A DNA stretch of 7,746 bases from an uncultured Prevotella sp. Lineage in GTDB: Bacteria > Bacteroidota > Bacteroidia > Bacteroidales > Bacteroidaceae. The notes under the pieces are model-generated. The model was not told the DNA's origin, searched no databases, and saw nothing but the letters and a program-made list of their open reading frames with translations. The stretch lies in the NCBI GenBank assembly GCA_905372445.1, contig CAJPPF010000102.1, positions 1-7,746 of the forward strand. The letters run 5' to 3'. The position numbers and the translations under genes are program-made. This document shows positions 1 to 5,373 of the stretch, one piece after another. Numbering within the stretch: position 1 is the stretch's first letter; the number at the start of each line of letters is the position of its first letter.

Positions 1-360
1 GGTCTGTATCGCTCACTCATTAACAATATGGTTGTTGGTGTAAGCGAGGGCTACAAGAAGGTGCTTGAGCTCGTAGGTGTCGGTTATCGTGTTTCAAACC
101 AGGGTAACATCATTGAGTTCTCTCTCGGCTACACTCATCCAATCTTCCTTCAGCTCCCATCAGAGATTAAGGTAGAGACAAAGTCAGAGCGTAACCAGAA
201 CCCTCTGTTGATTCTTGAGTCTTGCGACAAGCAGTTGATTGGACTTGTTTGTGCAAAAATTCGTTCTTTCCGTAAGCCTGAACCATACAAGGGCAAGGGT
301 ATCTTGTTCCAGGGTGAGGTTATCCGTAGAAAGTCTGGTAAGTCAGCATCAGCTAAGTAA
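1..360 (+). CDS. rplF: 50S ribosomal protein L6 (3' part, start outside window)
   Basis: Frame 1 is open from the first base to the TAA at 358-360, giving the last 119 residues of L6. A full protein is roughly 180 residues, so about the first third is missing; the ATG at 28 is internal, not a start. L6 binds 23S rRNA near the base of the L7/L12 stalk and the factor-binding region. The visible part covers the end of the first alpha/beta domain and the whole second domain. Fragment residues 17-30 (GYKKVLELVGVGYR) join the two domains, and residues 92-101 (KPEPYKGKGI) are the conserved C-terminal rRNA-binding signature. A short basic Ser/Ala/Lys tail follows. L18 starts 17 bases downstream, the usual spc-operon neighbour. 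The identification is secure; only completeness is affected by the edge. Confidence 0.97.
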   Translation, partial: GLYRSLINNMVVGVSEGYKKVLELVGVGYRVSNQGNIIEFSLGYTHPIFLQLPSEIKVETKSERNQNPLLILESCDKQLIGLVCAKIRSFRKPEPYKGKGILFQGEVIRRKSGKSASAK

Positions 361-377
361 TTAAATTTTTTACGATT

Positions 378-722
378 ATGACAATAAAGAAAGTTGAAAG
401 ACGAATTAAGATAAAGTTCCGCATTCGCAAGAATGTCGTTGGAACAGCTGAGCGTCCACGTCTTAGTGTATTCCGCTCTAACAAGCAGATATACGCTCAG
501 GTAATTAATGATTTGACAGGTAAGACACTTGCTTCTGCATCATCACTCGGTCTTGGGGTTATGCCAAAGAAGGAGCAGGCTGCAAAGGTAGGCGAGGCTA
601 TAGCTGCCAATGCACAGGCTGCCGGTGTGTCATCTGTAGTGTTTGACCGTAATGGCTACCTCTATCACGGTCGTGTAAAAGAGCTCGCTGATGCAGCTCG
701 TAATGGTGGTCTTAAATTCTAA
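378..722 (+). CDS. rplR: 50S ribosomal protein L18
   Basis: This encodes 114 residues, normal length for bacterial L18, which binds 5S rRNA and helps dock it onto 23S rRNA in the central protuberance. The basic N-terminus (residues 4-20, many Lys/Arg) leads into the conserved RPRLSVFRSNKQIYAQ segment (27-42). The C-terminus has the family signature YLYHGRVKELADAAR (94-108) and ends GGLKF. The start at 378 is the only sensible ATG after the rplF stop. No Shine-Dalgarno is visible; the leader is T-rich and ends ACGATTATGA, the same ten bases found at the rplO start. The gene sits 17 bases after rplF and 7 before the preferred rpsE start, consistent with one message and coupled translation. No oddities in length or conserved residues. 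Confidence 0.98.
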   Translation: MTIKKVERRIKIKFRIRKNVVGTAERPRLSVFRSNKQIYAQVINDLTGKTLASASSLGLGVMPKKEQAAKVGEAIAANAQAAGVSSVVFDRNGYLYHGRVKELADAARNGGLKF

Positions 723-729
723 TATGATT

Positions 730-1239
730 ATGGCAATGAATATCGTAAGAGTTAATACTGAAGAATTGAAGGACCGCCTTGTTGCAATCAACCGTGTAAC
801 AAAGGTAACAAAGGGTGGTCGTACATTTACATTCGCTGCTATCGTCGTTGTTGGTGATGGTAAGGGTGTTATCGGCTATGGTCTTGGTAAGGCTGGCGAG
901 GTAACAGCAGCTATCGCTAAAGGTGTAGAGGCGGCAAAGAAGAATCTCGTTAAGGTTCCGGTGCTCAAGGGCACTATTCCTCATGAGATAGAGGCTCGCT
1001 TCGGCGGTGCTCAGGTCTTCATGAAGCCTGCAGCAGCCGGTACAGGACTCGTAGCCGGTGGCGCTATGCGTGCTGTGCTCGAGAGTGTTGGCGTTCAGGA
1101 TATCCTTTGTAAGTCAAAGGGTTCTTCTAACCCACACAACCTCGTTAAGGCAACAATCGTTGCACTGAGCCAGATTCGCGATGCTTACACTATTGCTGGT
1201 GTTCGTGGTATCAGTATGGAAAAAGTATTTAATGGATAA
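730..1239 (+). CDS. rpsE: 30S ribosomal protein S5
   Basis: S5 sits at the mRNA entry side of the 30S subunit and contributes to decoding accuracy; its loop 2 lies near the spectinomycin site. From the ATG at 730 the product is 169 residues. The N-terminal double-stranded-RNA-binding-like fold spans about 11-75 and contains the loop RVTKVTKGGRTF (22-33). The C-terminal fold includes GTGLVAGGAMRAVLE (104-118) and the NPHNLVKAT segment (134-142). In-frame ATGs lie at 691, 724, 730 and 736. The 691 start would overlap rplR by 32 bases and add residues unlike S5. I prefer 730 (MAMN...), the form I expect for Bacteroidetes S5, and its ATTATG context matches neighbouring genes; 724 cannot be excluded. 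A perfect 9-base tandem repeat codes for the VTKVTK loop. Confidence 0.96.
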   Translation: MAMNIVRVNTEELKDRLVAINRVTKVTKGGRTFTFAAIVVVGDGKGVIGYGLGKAGEVTAAIAKGVEAAKKNLVKVPVLKGTIPHEIEARFGGAQVFMKPAAAGTGLVAGGAMRAVLESVGVQDILCKSKGSSNPHNLVKATIVALSQIRDAYTIAGVRGISMEKVFNG

Positions 1240-1241
1240 TT

Positions 1242-1246
1242 AGGAG
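1242..1246 (+). promoter_or_regulatory. Shine-Dalgarno-like site for rpmD
   Basis: AGGAG lies 8 bases upstream of the rpmD ATG at 1255, ideal spacing for pairing with the 16S 3' end. It is the only strong Shine-Dalgarno match in the window; most other genes here have A/T-rich leaders without one. It also fixes the rpmD start. Whether it is used is uncertain, because Bacteroidetes ribosomes are reported to keep their anti-Shine-Dalgarno largely masked. Confidence 0.6.
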
Positions 1247-1254
1247 AATATACT

Positions 1255-1431
1255 ATGGCAACAATTAAAGTACAGCAGATAAAGAGTAAGATCGGTTACC
1301 CAAAGGACCAGAAGGCAACACTTCAGGCACTCGGTCTCCGCAAGATCTCTCAGGTTGTGGAAGTTGAGGACACTCCTTCTATCCGTGGTATGATCCGCAA
1401 GGTTCATCACCTCGTAAACGTAATTGATTAA
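1255..1431 (+). CDS. rpmD: 50S ribosomal protein L30
   Basis: This is a 58-residue ORF ending in TAA at 1429-1431, the usual size of bacterial L30, a small protein on the solvent side of the large subunit that contacts 23S rRNA. The translation starts MATIKVQQIKSKIG and continues with the family core, residues 15-31 (YPKDQKATLQALGLRKI), then VEDTPSIRGMIRKVHHLV (37-54). These match the L30 pattern of an Ile/Lys-rich first strand, a helix ending in LGLRK, and a second helix with IRGMI-KV-HLV. The gene lies 15 bases after rpsE and 18 before rplO, exactly where spc operons carry rpmD. It follows the best Shine-Dalgarno sequence in the window. The identification is firm despite the small size. Confidence 0.96.
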   Translation: MATIKVQQIKSKIGYPKDQKATLQALGLRKISQVVEVEDTPSIRGMIRKVHHLVNVID

Positions 1432-1449
1432 TTTAAACAAGAAACGATT

Positions 1450-1896
1450 ATGAAATTAAATAATTTGAAACCAGCTGAGGGCTCAACACATTCACGTCGT
1501 CGTATCGGTCGTGGTCCCGGTTCAGGACTTGGCGGTACTTCTACTCGCGGTCATAAGGGTGCTAAGGCTCGCTCTGGTTATAAGAGAAAGATTGGTTTCG
1601 AGGGTGGTCAGATGCCACTCCAGCGTCGTGTACCAAAGGGTGGATTCAAGAACATCAATCACAAGGAATACTTTGCTGTAAACCTCGGGACACTTCAGGC
1701 ACTTGCTGACGCAAAGAATCTCACGAAGATCGGCGTTGCAGAGCTTGTTGCAGCAGGACTTACAAATGGCAAGGTACTTGTAAAGGTACTTGGCAACGGT
1801 CAGCTCACAGCTAAGCTTGAGGTTGAAGCAAATGCATTCTCTAAGACTGCTGAAGAGGCTATCAAGGCAGTTGGTGGTAACACAACTATTATCTAA
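1450..1896 (+). CDS. rplO: 50S ribosomal protein L15
   Basis: The 148-residue product matches the normal L15 length. L15 binds 23S rRNA late in large-subunit assembly, with a long extended N-terminal arm threading into rRNA. That arm is evident here: residues 16-68 are rich in Gly, Arg and Lys, with RRRIGRGPGSGLGGTSTRGH (16-35) and the conserved GFEGGQMPLQRRVPKGGF (49-66). The C-terminal globular part (about 75-148) has the expected alternation of short helices and strands and ends GGNTTII. The leader lacks a Shine-Dalgarno; its ACGATTATGA context repeats that of rplR. SecY follows after 8 bases, the classical rplO-secY pairing. A 10-base direct repeat (1771-1780 and 1783-1792) encodes two KVL units and is probably just codon reuse. 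Confidence 0.98.
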   Translation: MKLNNLKPAEGSTHSRRRIGRGPGSGLGGTSTRGHKGAKARSGYKRKIGFEGGQMPLQRRVPKGGFKNINHKEYFAVNLGTLQALADAKNLTKIGVAELVAAGLTNGKVLVKVLGNGQLTAKLEVEANAFSKTAEEAIKAVGGNTTII

Positions 1897-1904
1897 TAAA
1901 GTAG

Positions 1905-3242
1905 ATGAAAAAGTTTATTGAGACACTAAAGAACTGTTGGAAGGTGGAGGATTTGCGTCAGCGACTCCTCGTCACCATCCTGTTCGTAGCGATTTACCGT
2001 TTTGGTTCATTCGTAGTACTTCCTGGTATTAATCCAGCTCAGCTCGAGAGACTTCAGTCTCAGACAGCCGGCGGTCTTATGTCTCTCTTGGACATGTTCT
2101 CTGGCGGTGCATTCTCAAACGCATCGATATTTGCTCTGGGAATCATGCCATATATCTCTGCATCTATCGTTATCCAGCTCCTTGCTGTCGCTGTGCCTTA
2201 TTTCCAGAAGATGCAGCGTGAGGGTGAGAGCGGTCGTAAGAAGATTAACTGGTACACACGTTGGTTGACGATTGCAATTCTGTTCTTTCAGGCACCATCG
2301 TACCTCATCAATCTAAAGTATCAGGCAAGTCAGGCTCTGGCTTCCGGTATATCTTGGACAGCTTTCATGATTCCTGCTACAATTATTCTTGCTGCAGGTT
2401 CAATGTTCATCCTCTGGCTTGGTGAGCGTATCACCGACAAAGGTGTAGGAAACGGTATCTCAATGATCATTATGATCGGTATCATCGCACGTTTGCCACA
2501 GGCATTCTTCCAAGAGCTCAGCTCTCGCTTGACAGCAATCTCCGGTGGTGGTATAGTAATGTTTATCGTAGAGATTCTTATCTTCTATGCTGTAGTATGT
2601 GCAGCCATCCTTCTGACACAGGGTACACGTAAGGTGCCTGTACAGTATGCAAAGCGTATCGTAAACGGTCAGACAATGGGTGGTGCTCGTCAGTACATTC
2701 CTTTGAAGCTTTTCGCTGCAAACGTAATGCCTATCATCTTTGCACAGGCTTTGATGTTCCTCCCGCTTGGATTTGTGAGATTCAATTCAGATAATGTATC
2801 AGGTATTGCTCAGTCGCTGATGGATAACCGTAGTTTGCTTTATAATGTGATTTATGTAACGCTTATCATTGCATTCACATATTTATATACTGCAATCACA
2901 ATGAATGCTACACAGATGGCTGAAGATATGAAGCGTAATAACGGTTTTATTCCCGGAATCAAGCCGGGTAAGGACACTGCAGACTATATCGACCAGATTA
3001 TGTCTCGTATTACACTCCCCGGCTCACTCTTTATTGCTTTCATCGCAGTAATGCCTGCTCTCGCAGGTCTTCTCAATGTACAGCAGGGATTCTCACAGTT
3101 CTTTGGTGGTACATCATTATTGATTCTCGTTGGTGTTGTCATTGACTCACTCCAGCAGATTGAAAGTCATTTGATGATGCGTCACTACGATGGACTGCTG
3201 AATTCAGGACATACTCGTGGCAGTAATGTTTCGGCCTATTAA
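1905..3242 (+). CDS. secY: Preprotein translocase subunit SecY
   Basis: SecY is the pore subunit of the SecYEG channel in the inner membrane, used by secreted and integral membrane proteins. The 445-residue product has ten hydrophobic segments at roughly 20-40, 70-98, 118-136, 152-172, 184-200, 215-238, 270-290, 313-333, 370-392 and 402-420. Residues 57-72, just before the second segment, correspond to the plug region, followed by FALGIMPYISASIVIQLL (76-93). WLGERITDKGVGNGIS (171-186) is the signature before TM5. The basic cytoplasmic loop RKVPVQYAKR (242-251) and the loop KRNNGFIPGIKPGKDT (343-358) correspond to the ribosome- and SecA-contacting C4 and C5 loops; R344 aligns with the functionally critical Arg of C5. 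The gene starts 8 bases after rplO without a Shine-Dalgarno. Unlike in many Firmicutes, adk does not follow it. Confidence 0.98.
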   Translation: MKKFIETLKNCWKVEDLRQRLLVTILFVAIYRFGSFVVLPGINPAQLERLQSQTAGGLMSLLDMFSGGAFSNASIFALGIMPYISASIVIQLLAVAVPYFQKMQREGESGRKKINWYTRWLTIAILFFQAPSYLINLKYQASQALASGISWTAFMIPATIILAAGSMFILWLGERITDKGVGNGISMIIMIGIIARLPQAFFQELSSRLTAISGGGIVMFIVEILIFYAVVCAAILLTQGTRKVPVQYAKRIVNGQTMGGARQYIPLKLFAANVMPIIFAQALMFLPLGFVRFNSDNVSGIAQSLMDNRSLLYNVIYVTLIIAFTYLYTAITMNATQMAEDMKRNNGFIPGIKPGKDTADYIDQIMSRITLPGSLFIAFIAVMPALAGLLNVQQGFSQFFGGTSLLILVGVVIDSLQQIESHLMMRHYDGLLNSGHTRGSNVSAY

Positions 3243-3256
3243 TTAGGTCCTGGGAA

Positions 3257-4057
3257 ATGAAGATATTTCTTAAGACTGATGATGAAATAGAACTTATGCG
3301 TAGGGCGAATCGACTTGTCGGTTCTACCCTCGCAGAAGTTGCTAAGAATATAAAGCCTGGAGTCTCCACCTTGGAGTTGGACCGCATTGCGGAGGAGTTT
3401 ATCAGAGATCATGGAGCAATCCCGACCTTCAAGGGCTTTCCTAACCCCTACGGCGATCCTTTTCCTGCAGCACTGTGTACATCAGTCAATAATGTTGTCG
3501 TGCATGGCGTACCAAGTGGAGATGTGATTCTCAAAGACGGCGACATTGTCTCCGTCGACTGTGGAACACTGCTTGACGGCTTCAATGGTGACAGTGCCTA
3601 CACATTTTGCGTCGGCGACGTTCCTTCGGAAGTTAGACAGTTGCTCAAAGTCACAAAGGAGAGCCTATATCTTGGCATAGAGCAGGCAGTACACGGTCGT
3701 CATGTTGGCGACATCGGTGCAGCGGTTCAGGATTATTGCGAGGGTTATGGCTATGGTGTTGTTCGAGAACTTACCGGTCACGGTATTGGACGCGAGATGC
3801 ATGAGGATCCAATGGTTCCCAACTATGGTCGCCGTGGCAATGGTGTTATGCTCAAGGCAGGTATGTGCATTGCCATTGAGCCGATGATTACACTTGGTGA
3901 CCGTTCTATCGGTTTACTCCCTGATAAATGGAGCATTGTCACACGCGACAATCAGCCTGCGGCTCATTTCGAGCATACAGTCGCTGTGCATAAGGGCAAG
4001 GCTGAAATATTATCATCATTCGAAGAAATTGAACAGATTGAAGGAAATTTATATTAA
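3257..4057 (+). CDS. map: Methionine aminopeptidase, type I
   Basis: This metalloenzyme removes the initiator Met from nascent proteins after deformylation, when the second residue is small. The 266-residue product has the full pita-bread catalytic set. The two metal-ligand Asp are D101 (in SVDCG) and D112 (in NGDSA), with H175 (in GHGIG), E208 (in IEPM) and E239 (in FEHT). The accessory His are H83 (VVHGVP) and H182 (MHEDP). It has no N-terminal zinc-binding or SH3-like extension, so it is a short type I enzyme. Start 3257 lies 14 bases after secY; a weak TAGG is upstream. Its codon choice looks less biased than the flanking ribosomal genes, as expected of a less abundant product. Its stop lies only 2 bases before the infA ATG, suggesting translational coupling. 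Confidence 0.97.
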   Translation: MKIFLKTDDEIELMRRANRLVGSTLAEVAKNIKPGVSTLELDRIAEEFIRDHGAIPTFKGFPNPYGDPFPAALCTSVNNVVVHGVPSGDVILKDGDIVSVDCGTLLDGFNGDSAYTFCVGDVPSEVRQLLKVTKESLYLGIEQAVHGRHVGDIGAAVQDYCEGYGYGVVRELTGHGIGREMHEDPMVPNYGRRGNGVMLKAGMCIAIEPMITLGDRSIGLLPDKWSIVTRDNQPAAHFEHTVAVHKGKAEILSSFEEIEQIEGNLY

Positions 4058-4059
4058 CT

Positions 4060-4278
4060 ATGGCAAAGCAGACCGCTATTGAGATTGACGGAACCATTGT
4101 CGAGGCATTGTCAAATGCCATGTTCCGAGTGGAATTGGAAAACGGTTGTCCTATCACAGCGCATATCTCAGGTAAGATGAGAATGCACTATATCAAGATT
4201 CTCCCTGGAGACAAGGTCAAGGTCGCGATGAGTCCTTACGACCTCTCAAAGGGTAGAATTGTGTTTAGATATAAATAA
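4060..4278 (+). CDS. infA: Translation initiation factor IF-1
   Basis: The 72-residue product has exactly the standard IF-1 length. IF-1 is a single OB-fold protein that binds the 30S A site during initiation with IF-2 and IF-3. Conserved elements are the start MAKQ..IEIDGTIVEAL (1-17), FRVELENG (22-29), the rRNA-contacting stretch HISGKMRMHYIKILPGDKV (35-53), and the end DLSKGRIVFRYK (61-72). The ATG follows the map stop by 2 bases. A distant AAGGA (4041-4045) inside the end of map is 14 bases away, probably too far to act as a ribosome-binding site, so re-initiation after map is more likely. The neighbours map and rpmJ fit the secY-map-infA-rpmJ order common in Bacteroidetes and Gram-positives. 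Confidence 0.98.
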   Translation: MAKQTAIEIDGTIVEALSNAMFRVELENGCPITAHISGKMRMHYIKILPGDKVKVAMSPYDLSKGRIVFRYK

Positions 4279-4289
4279 GAATTTAAGAT

Positions 4290-4406
4290 ATGAAGACAAG
4301 AGCATCATTAAAGAAGCGCACAGCAGATTGCAAGATCGTTCGTCGCAAGGGTCGTCTTTTCGTTATCAATAAGAAGAACCCTAAGTTTAAGACTCGTCAG
4401 GGATAA
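4290..4406 (+). CDS. rpmJ: 50S ribosomal protein L36, zinc-free form
   Basis: A 38-residue ORF with TAA at 4404-4406 reads MKTRASLKKRTADCKIVRRK, then GRLFVINKKNPKFKTRQG. Length and pattern are those of L36, the smallest large-subunit protein, which binds 23S rRNA. The classical zinc ribbon uses Cys11, Cys14, Cys27 and His33. Here only Cys14 remains; the others are Thr11, Asn27 and Phe33, so zinc cannot be bound in the usual way. This is the 'C-minus' type of L36. The gene lies 11 bases after infA. It is probably the last gene of the upstream transcription unit or a read-through point into rpsM, as a 155-base gap with a promoter follows. Identification is certain from sequence and context. Confidence 0.96.
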   Translation: MKTRASLKKRTADCKIVRRKGRLFVINKKNPKFKTRQG

Positions 4407-4452
4407 TTCTTTTAATGAAAGTTAAAAGCGTAGTCCTAAACGTTAAAAGAAT
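4406..4452 (+). repeat. AT-rich inverted repeat with two alternative right arms after rpmJ
   Basis: ATTCTTTTAA (4406-4415) has a perfect reverse complement TTAAAAGAAT at 4443-4452. In RNA the stem extends by a U-G and a G-C pair (4416-4417 with 4441-4442), giving 12 pairs around a 23-base loop. A direct repeat GTTAAAAG occurs at 4421-4428 and 4442-4449. The left arm CTTTTAA (4409-4415) can therefore also pair with TTAAAAG at 4422-4428, closing a 6-base loop. The two folds exclude each other. No U-run follows either arm, so this is not a canonical terminator. It may stabilise or attenuate the upstream message; function is inference. Confidence 0.55.
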
Positions 4453-4469
4453 GGGTTGAATTCCGCGAG

Positions 4470-4504
4470 TTTAGTCGGAGTGTTGAGATAAATTACTATC
4501 TTTG
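4470..4504 (+). promoter_or_regulatory. Bacteroidetes-type promoter for the rpsM-rplQ unit
   Basis: TATCTTTG at 4497-4504, followed by C, is a full match to the Bacteroidetes primary-sigma -7 element TAnnTTTG. The -33 element (TTTG expected 19-21 bases upstream) is weak; the nearest candidate is TTTA at 4470-4473 with a 23-base spacer. Initiation would be expected near 4508-4512, leaving a leader of about 50 bases before rpsM. Its position in the only long internal gap supports a real internal promoter. GAATTCCG (4458-4465) and its reverse complement CGGAATTC (4510-4517) bracket the region from just upstream of the promoter to the expected start point. Confidence 0.65.
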
Positions 4505-4561
4505 CAGTTCGGAATTCGGGGAATATTCCCTTGTAACTATTTTTTTATAAATTTATAATCA
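4505..4561 (+). promoter_or_regulatory. Candidate structured 5' leader of rpsM
   Basis: The stretch holds two perfect palindromes: GGGAATATTCCC (4519-4530) and TTATAAATTTATAA (4545-4558), the latter ending 3 bases before the ATG. No Shine-Dalgarno is visible. GGGG at 4518-4521 with flanking bases (4514-4521) can pair with CCCC and flanking bases at 4592-4600 inside rpsM, with one bulged A, which would close off the start codon. In Escherichia coli the equivalent position carries the S4-binding pseudoknot; a comparable control here is inference only. Confidence 0.3.
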
Positions 4562-4942
4562 ATGGCAATAAGAATTGTTGGAGTAGATTTGCCCCAGAAT
4601 AAGCGTGGCGAAATCGCATTGACCTATATATATGGTATAGGTCGAAGTAGTTCAGCAAAGATATTGGATAAGGCTGGCGTTAGCCGCGACCTCAAAGTGA
4701 GCGAGTGGAATGACGAACAGGCAGCTAAAATCCGTGAAATTATCGGCGCTGAATTCAAAGTTGAAGGTGATCTCCGTTCAGAGATCCAGTTGAATATCAA
4801 GCGACTGATGGATATTGGTTGCTACCGTGGAGTTCGTCATCGTAACGGTCTTCCTGTTCGTGGTCAGAGTACTAAGAACAATGCTCGTACACGTAAGGGT
4901 AAGAAGAAGACTGTTGCTAATAAGAAGAAGGCTACCAAGTAA
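4562..4942 (+). CDS. rpsM: 30S ribosomal protein S13
   Basis: S13 lies in the head of the 30S subunit, contacts S19 and the P-site tRNA, and forms intersubunit bridges. The 126-residue product is the usual length. It begins MAIRIVGVDLPQNKRGEIAL (1-20) and has the helix-turn-helix-like N-terminal domain (about 12-60) with the GIG motif (25-27). The conserved RNA-contact segment is IGCYRGVRHRNGLPVRGQ (85-102), and a very basic tail (108-126) reaches the tRNA. It is the first gene after the internal promoter, like rpsM of the alpha operon. It lacks a Shine-Dalgarno and follows an A/T-only stretch. A 10-pair potential hairpin lies early in its coding region (4619-4645). RpsK follows after 17 bases. 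Confidence 0.98.
   Translation: MAIRIVGVDLPQNKRGEIALTYIYGIGRSSSAKILDKAGVSRDLKVSEWNDEQAAKIREIIGAEFKVEGDLRSEIQLNIKRLMDIGCYRGVRHRNGLPVRGQSTKNNARTRKGKKKTVANKKKATK
4619..4645 (+). repeat. Inverted repeat inside the start of rpsM
   Basis: GACCTATA (4621-4628) and TATAGGTC (4636-4643) are perfect reverse complements around a 7-base loop. RNA pairing extends outward by U-G (4620/4644) and U-A (4619/4645). It covers codons 20-28, which encode the conserved LTYIYGIGR stretch. It could be chance from codon choice or an mRNA structure slowing early elongation; the sequence alone does not decide. Confidence 0.45.
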
Positions 4943-4959
4943 TTAGAAAGGGATTAATT

Positions 4960-5346
4960 ATGGCAAAGAAAACAGTCACTAAAAAAAGAAATGTAAAGGT
5001 TGACGCTATCGGACAGCTACATGTTCATAGCTCATTCAACAATATCATTATATCTTTGGCTAATGGCGAGGGTCAGGTAATCTCTTGGTCTTCTGCCGGT
5101 AAGATGGGTTTCCGCGGATCAAAGAAAAATACTCCTTACGCTGCTCAGACAGCTGCTGAGGATTGTGCAAAGGTTGCTTTCGACCTTGGTCTGCGCAAGG
5201 TAAAGGCTTACGTGAAAGGACCGGGTAATGGTCGTGAGTCAGCTATTCGTGGTGTACACAGCTCAGGCATCGAGATAACCGAGATCATTGACGTTACTCC
5301 ACTTCCACACAACGGATGCCGCCCTCCAAAGCGTCGTAAGCCGTAA
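4960..5346 (+). CDS. rpsK: 30S ribosomal protein S11
   Basis: S11 forms part of the 30S platform with S6 and S18, near the mRNA exit channel. The product is 128 residues, the standard length. Conserved features are a basic N-terminal tail (1-13), GQLHVHSSFNNIIISL (18-33), SWSSAGKMGFRGSKKNTPYA (42-61), the KAYVKGPGNGRESAIRG stretch (82-98) with the family's GPG-GR motif, and the C-terminal DVTPLPHNGCRPPKRRKP (111-128). A partial Shine-Dalgarno-like AAAGGG (4947-4952) lies 7 bases before the ATG; only AAGG fits the consensus. The gene lies 17 bases after rpsM and 27 before rpsD, in the normal alpha-operon order. Confidence 0.98.
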   Translation: MAKKTVTKKRNVKVDAIGQLHVHSSFNNIIISLANGEGQVISWSSAGKMGFRGSKKNTPYAAQTAAEDCAKVAFDLGLRKVKAYVKGPGNGRESAIRGVHSSGIEITEIIDVTPLPHNGCRPPKRRKP

Positions 5347-5373
5347 GGTATAATAATAATATAATTTTGAATT

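Noticed and set aside
691..729. A longer S5 start at ATG 691.
   Set aside because: It would overlap the end of rplR by 32 bases and add 13 residues (MQLVMVV...) unlike S5 N-termini. They are the frame-shifted reading of the conserved L18 C-terminus.
712..984. A 90-codon open frame on the minus strand opposite rpsE.
   Set aside because: It lies wholly antisense to well-conserved rpsE, with no sign of independent initiation. The Cys-rich translation is typical of antisense to Thr/Lys/Val-rich genes.
1771..1792. Direct repeat AAGGTACTTG twice with period 12 in rplO.
   Set aside because: It encodes a repeated Lys-Val-Leu within the normal L15 fold, so the identity is easily explained by preferred codons.
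5362..5369. TAATTTTG before rpsD, an exact match to the Bacteroidetes -7 pattern.
   Set aside because: There is no TTTG-like -33 element 19-23 bases upstream, and the start point would fall inside the rpsD start codon. The stretch is A/T-only, so a chance match is likely.
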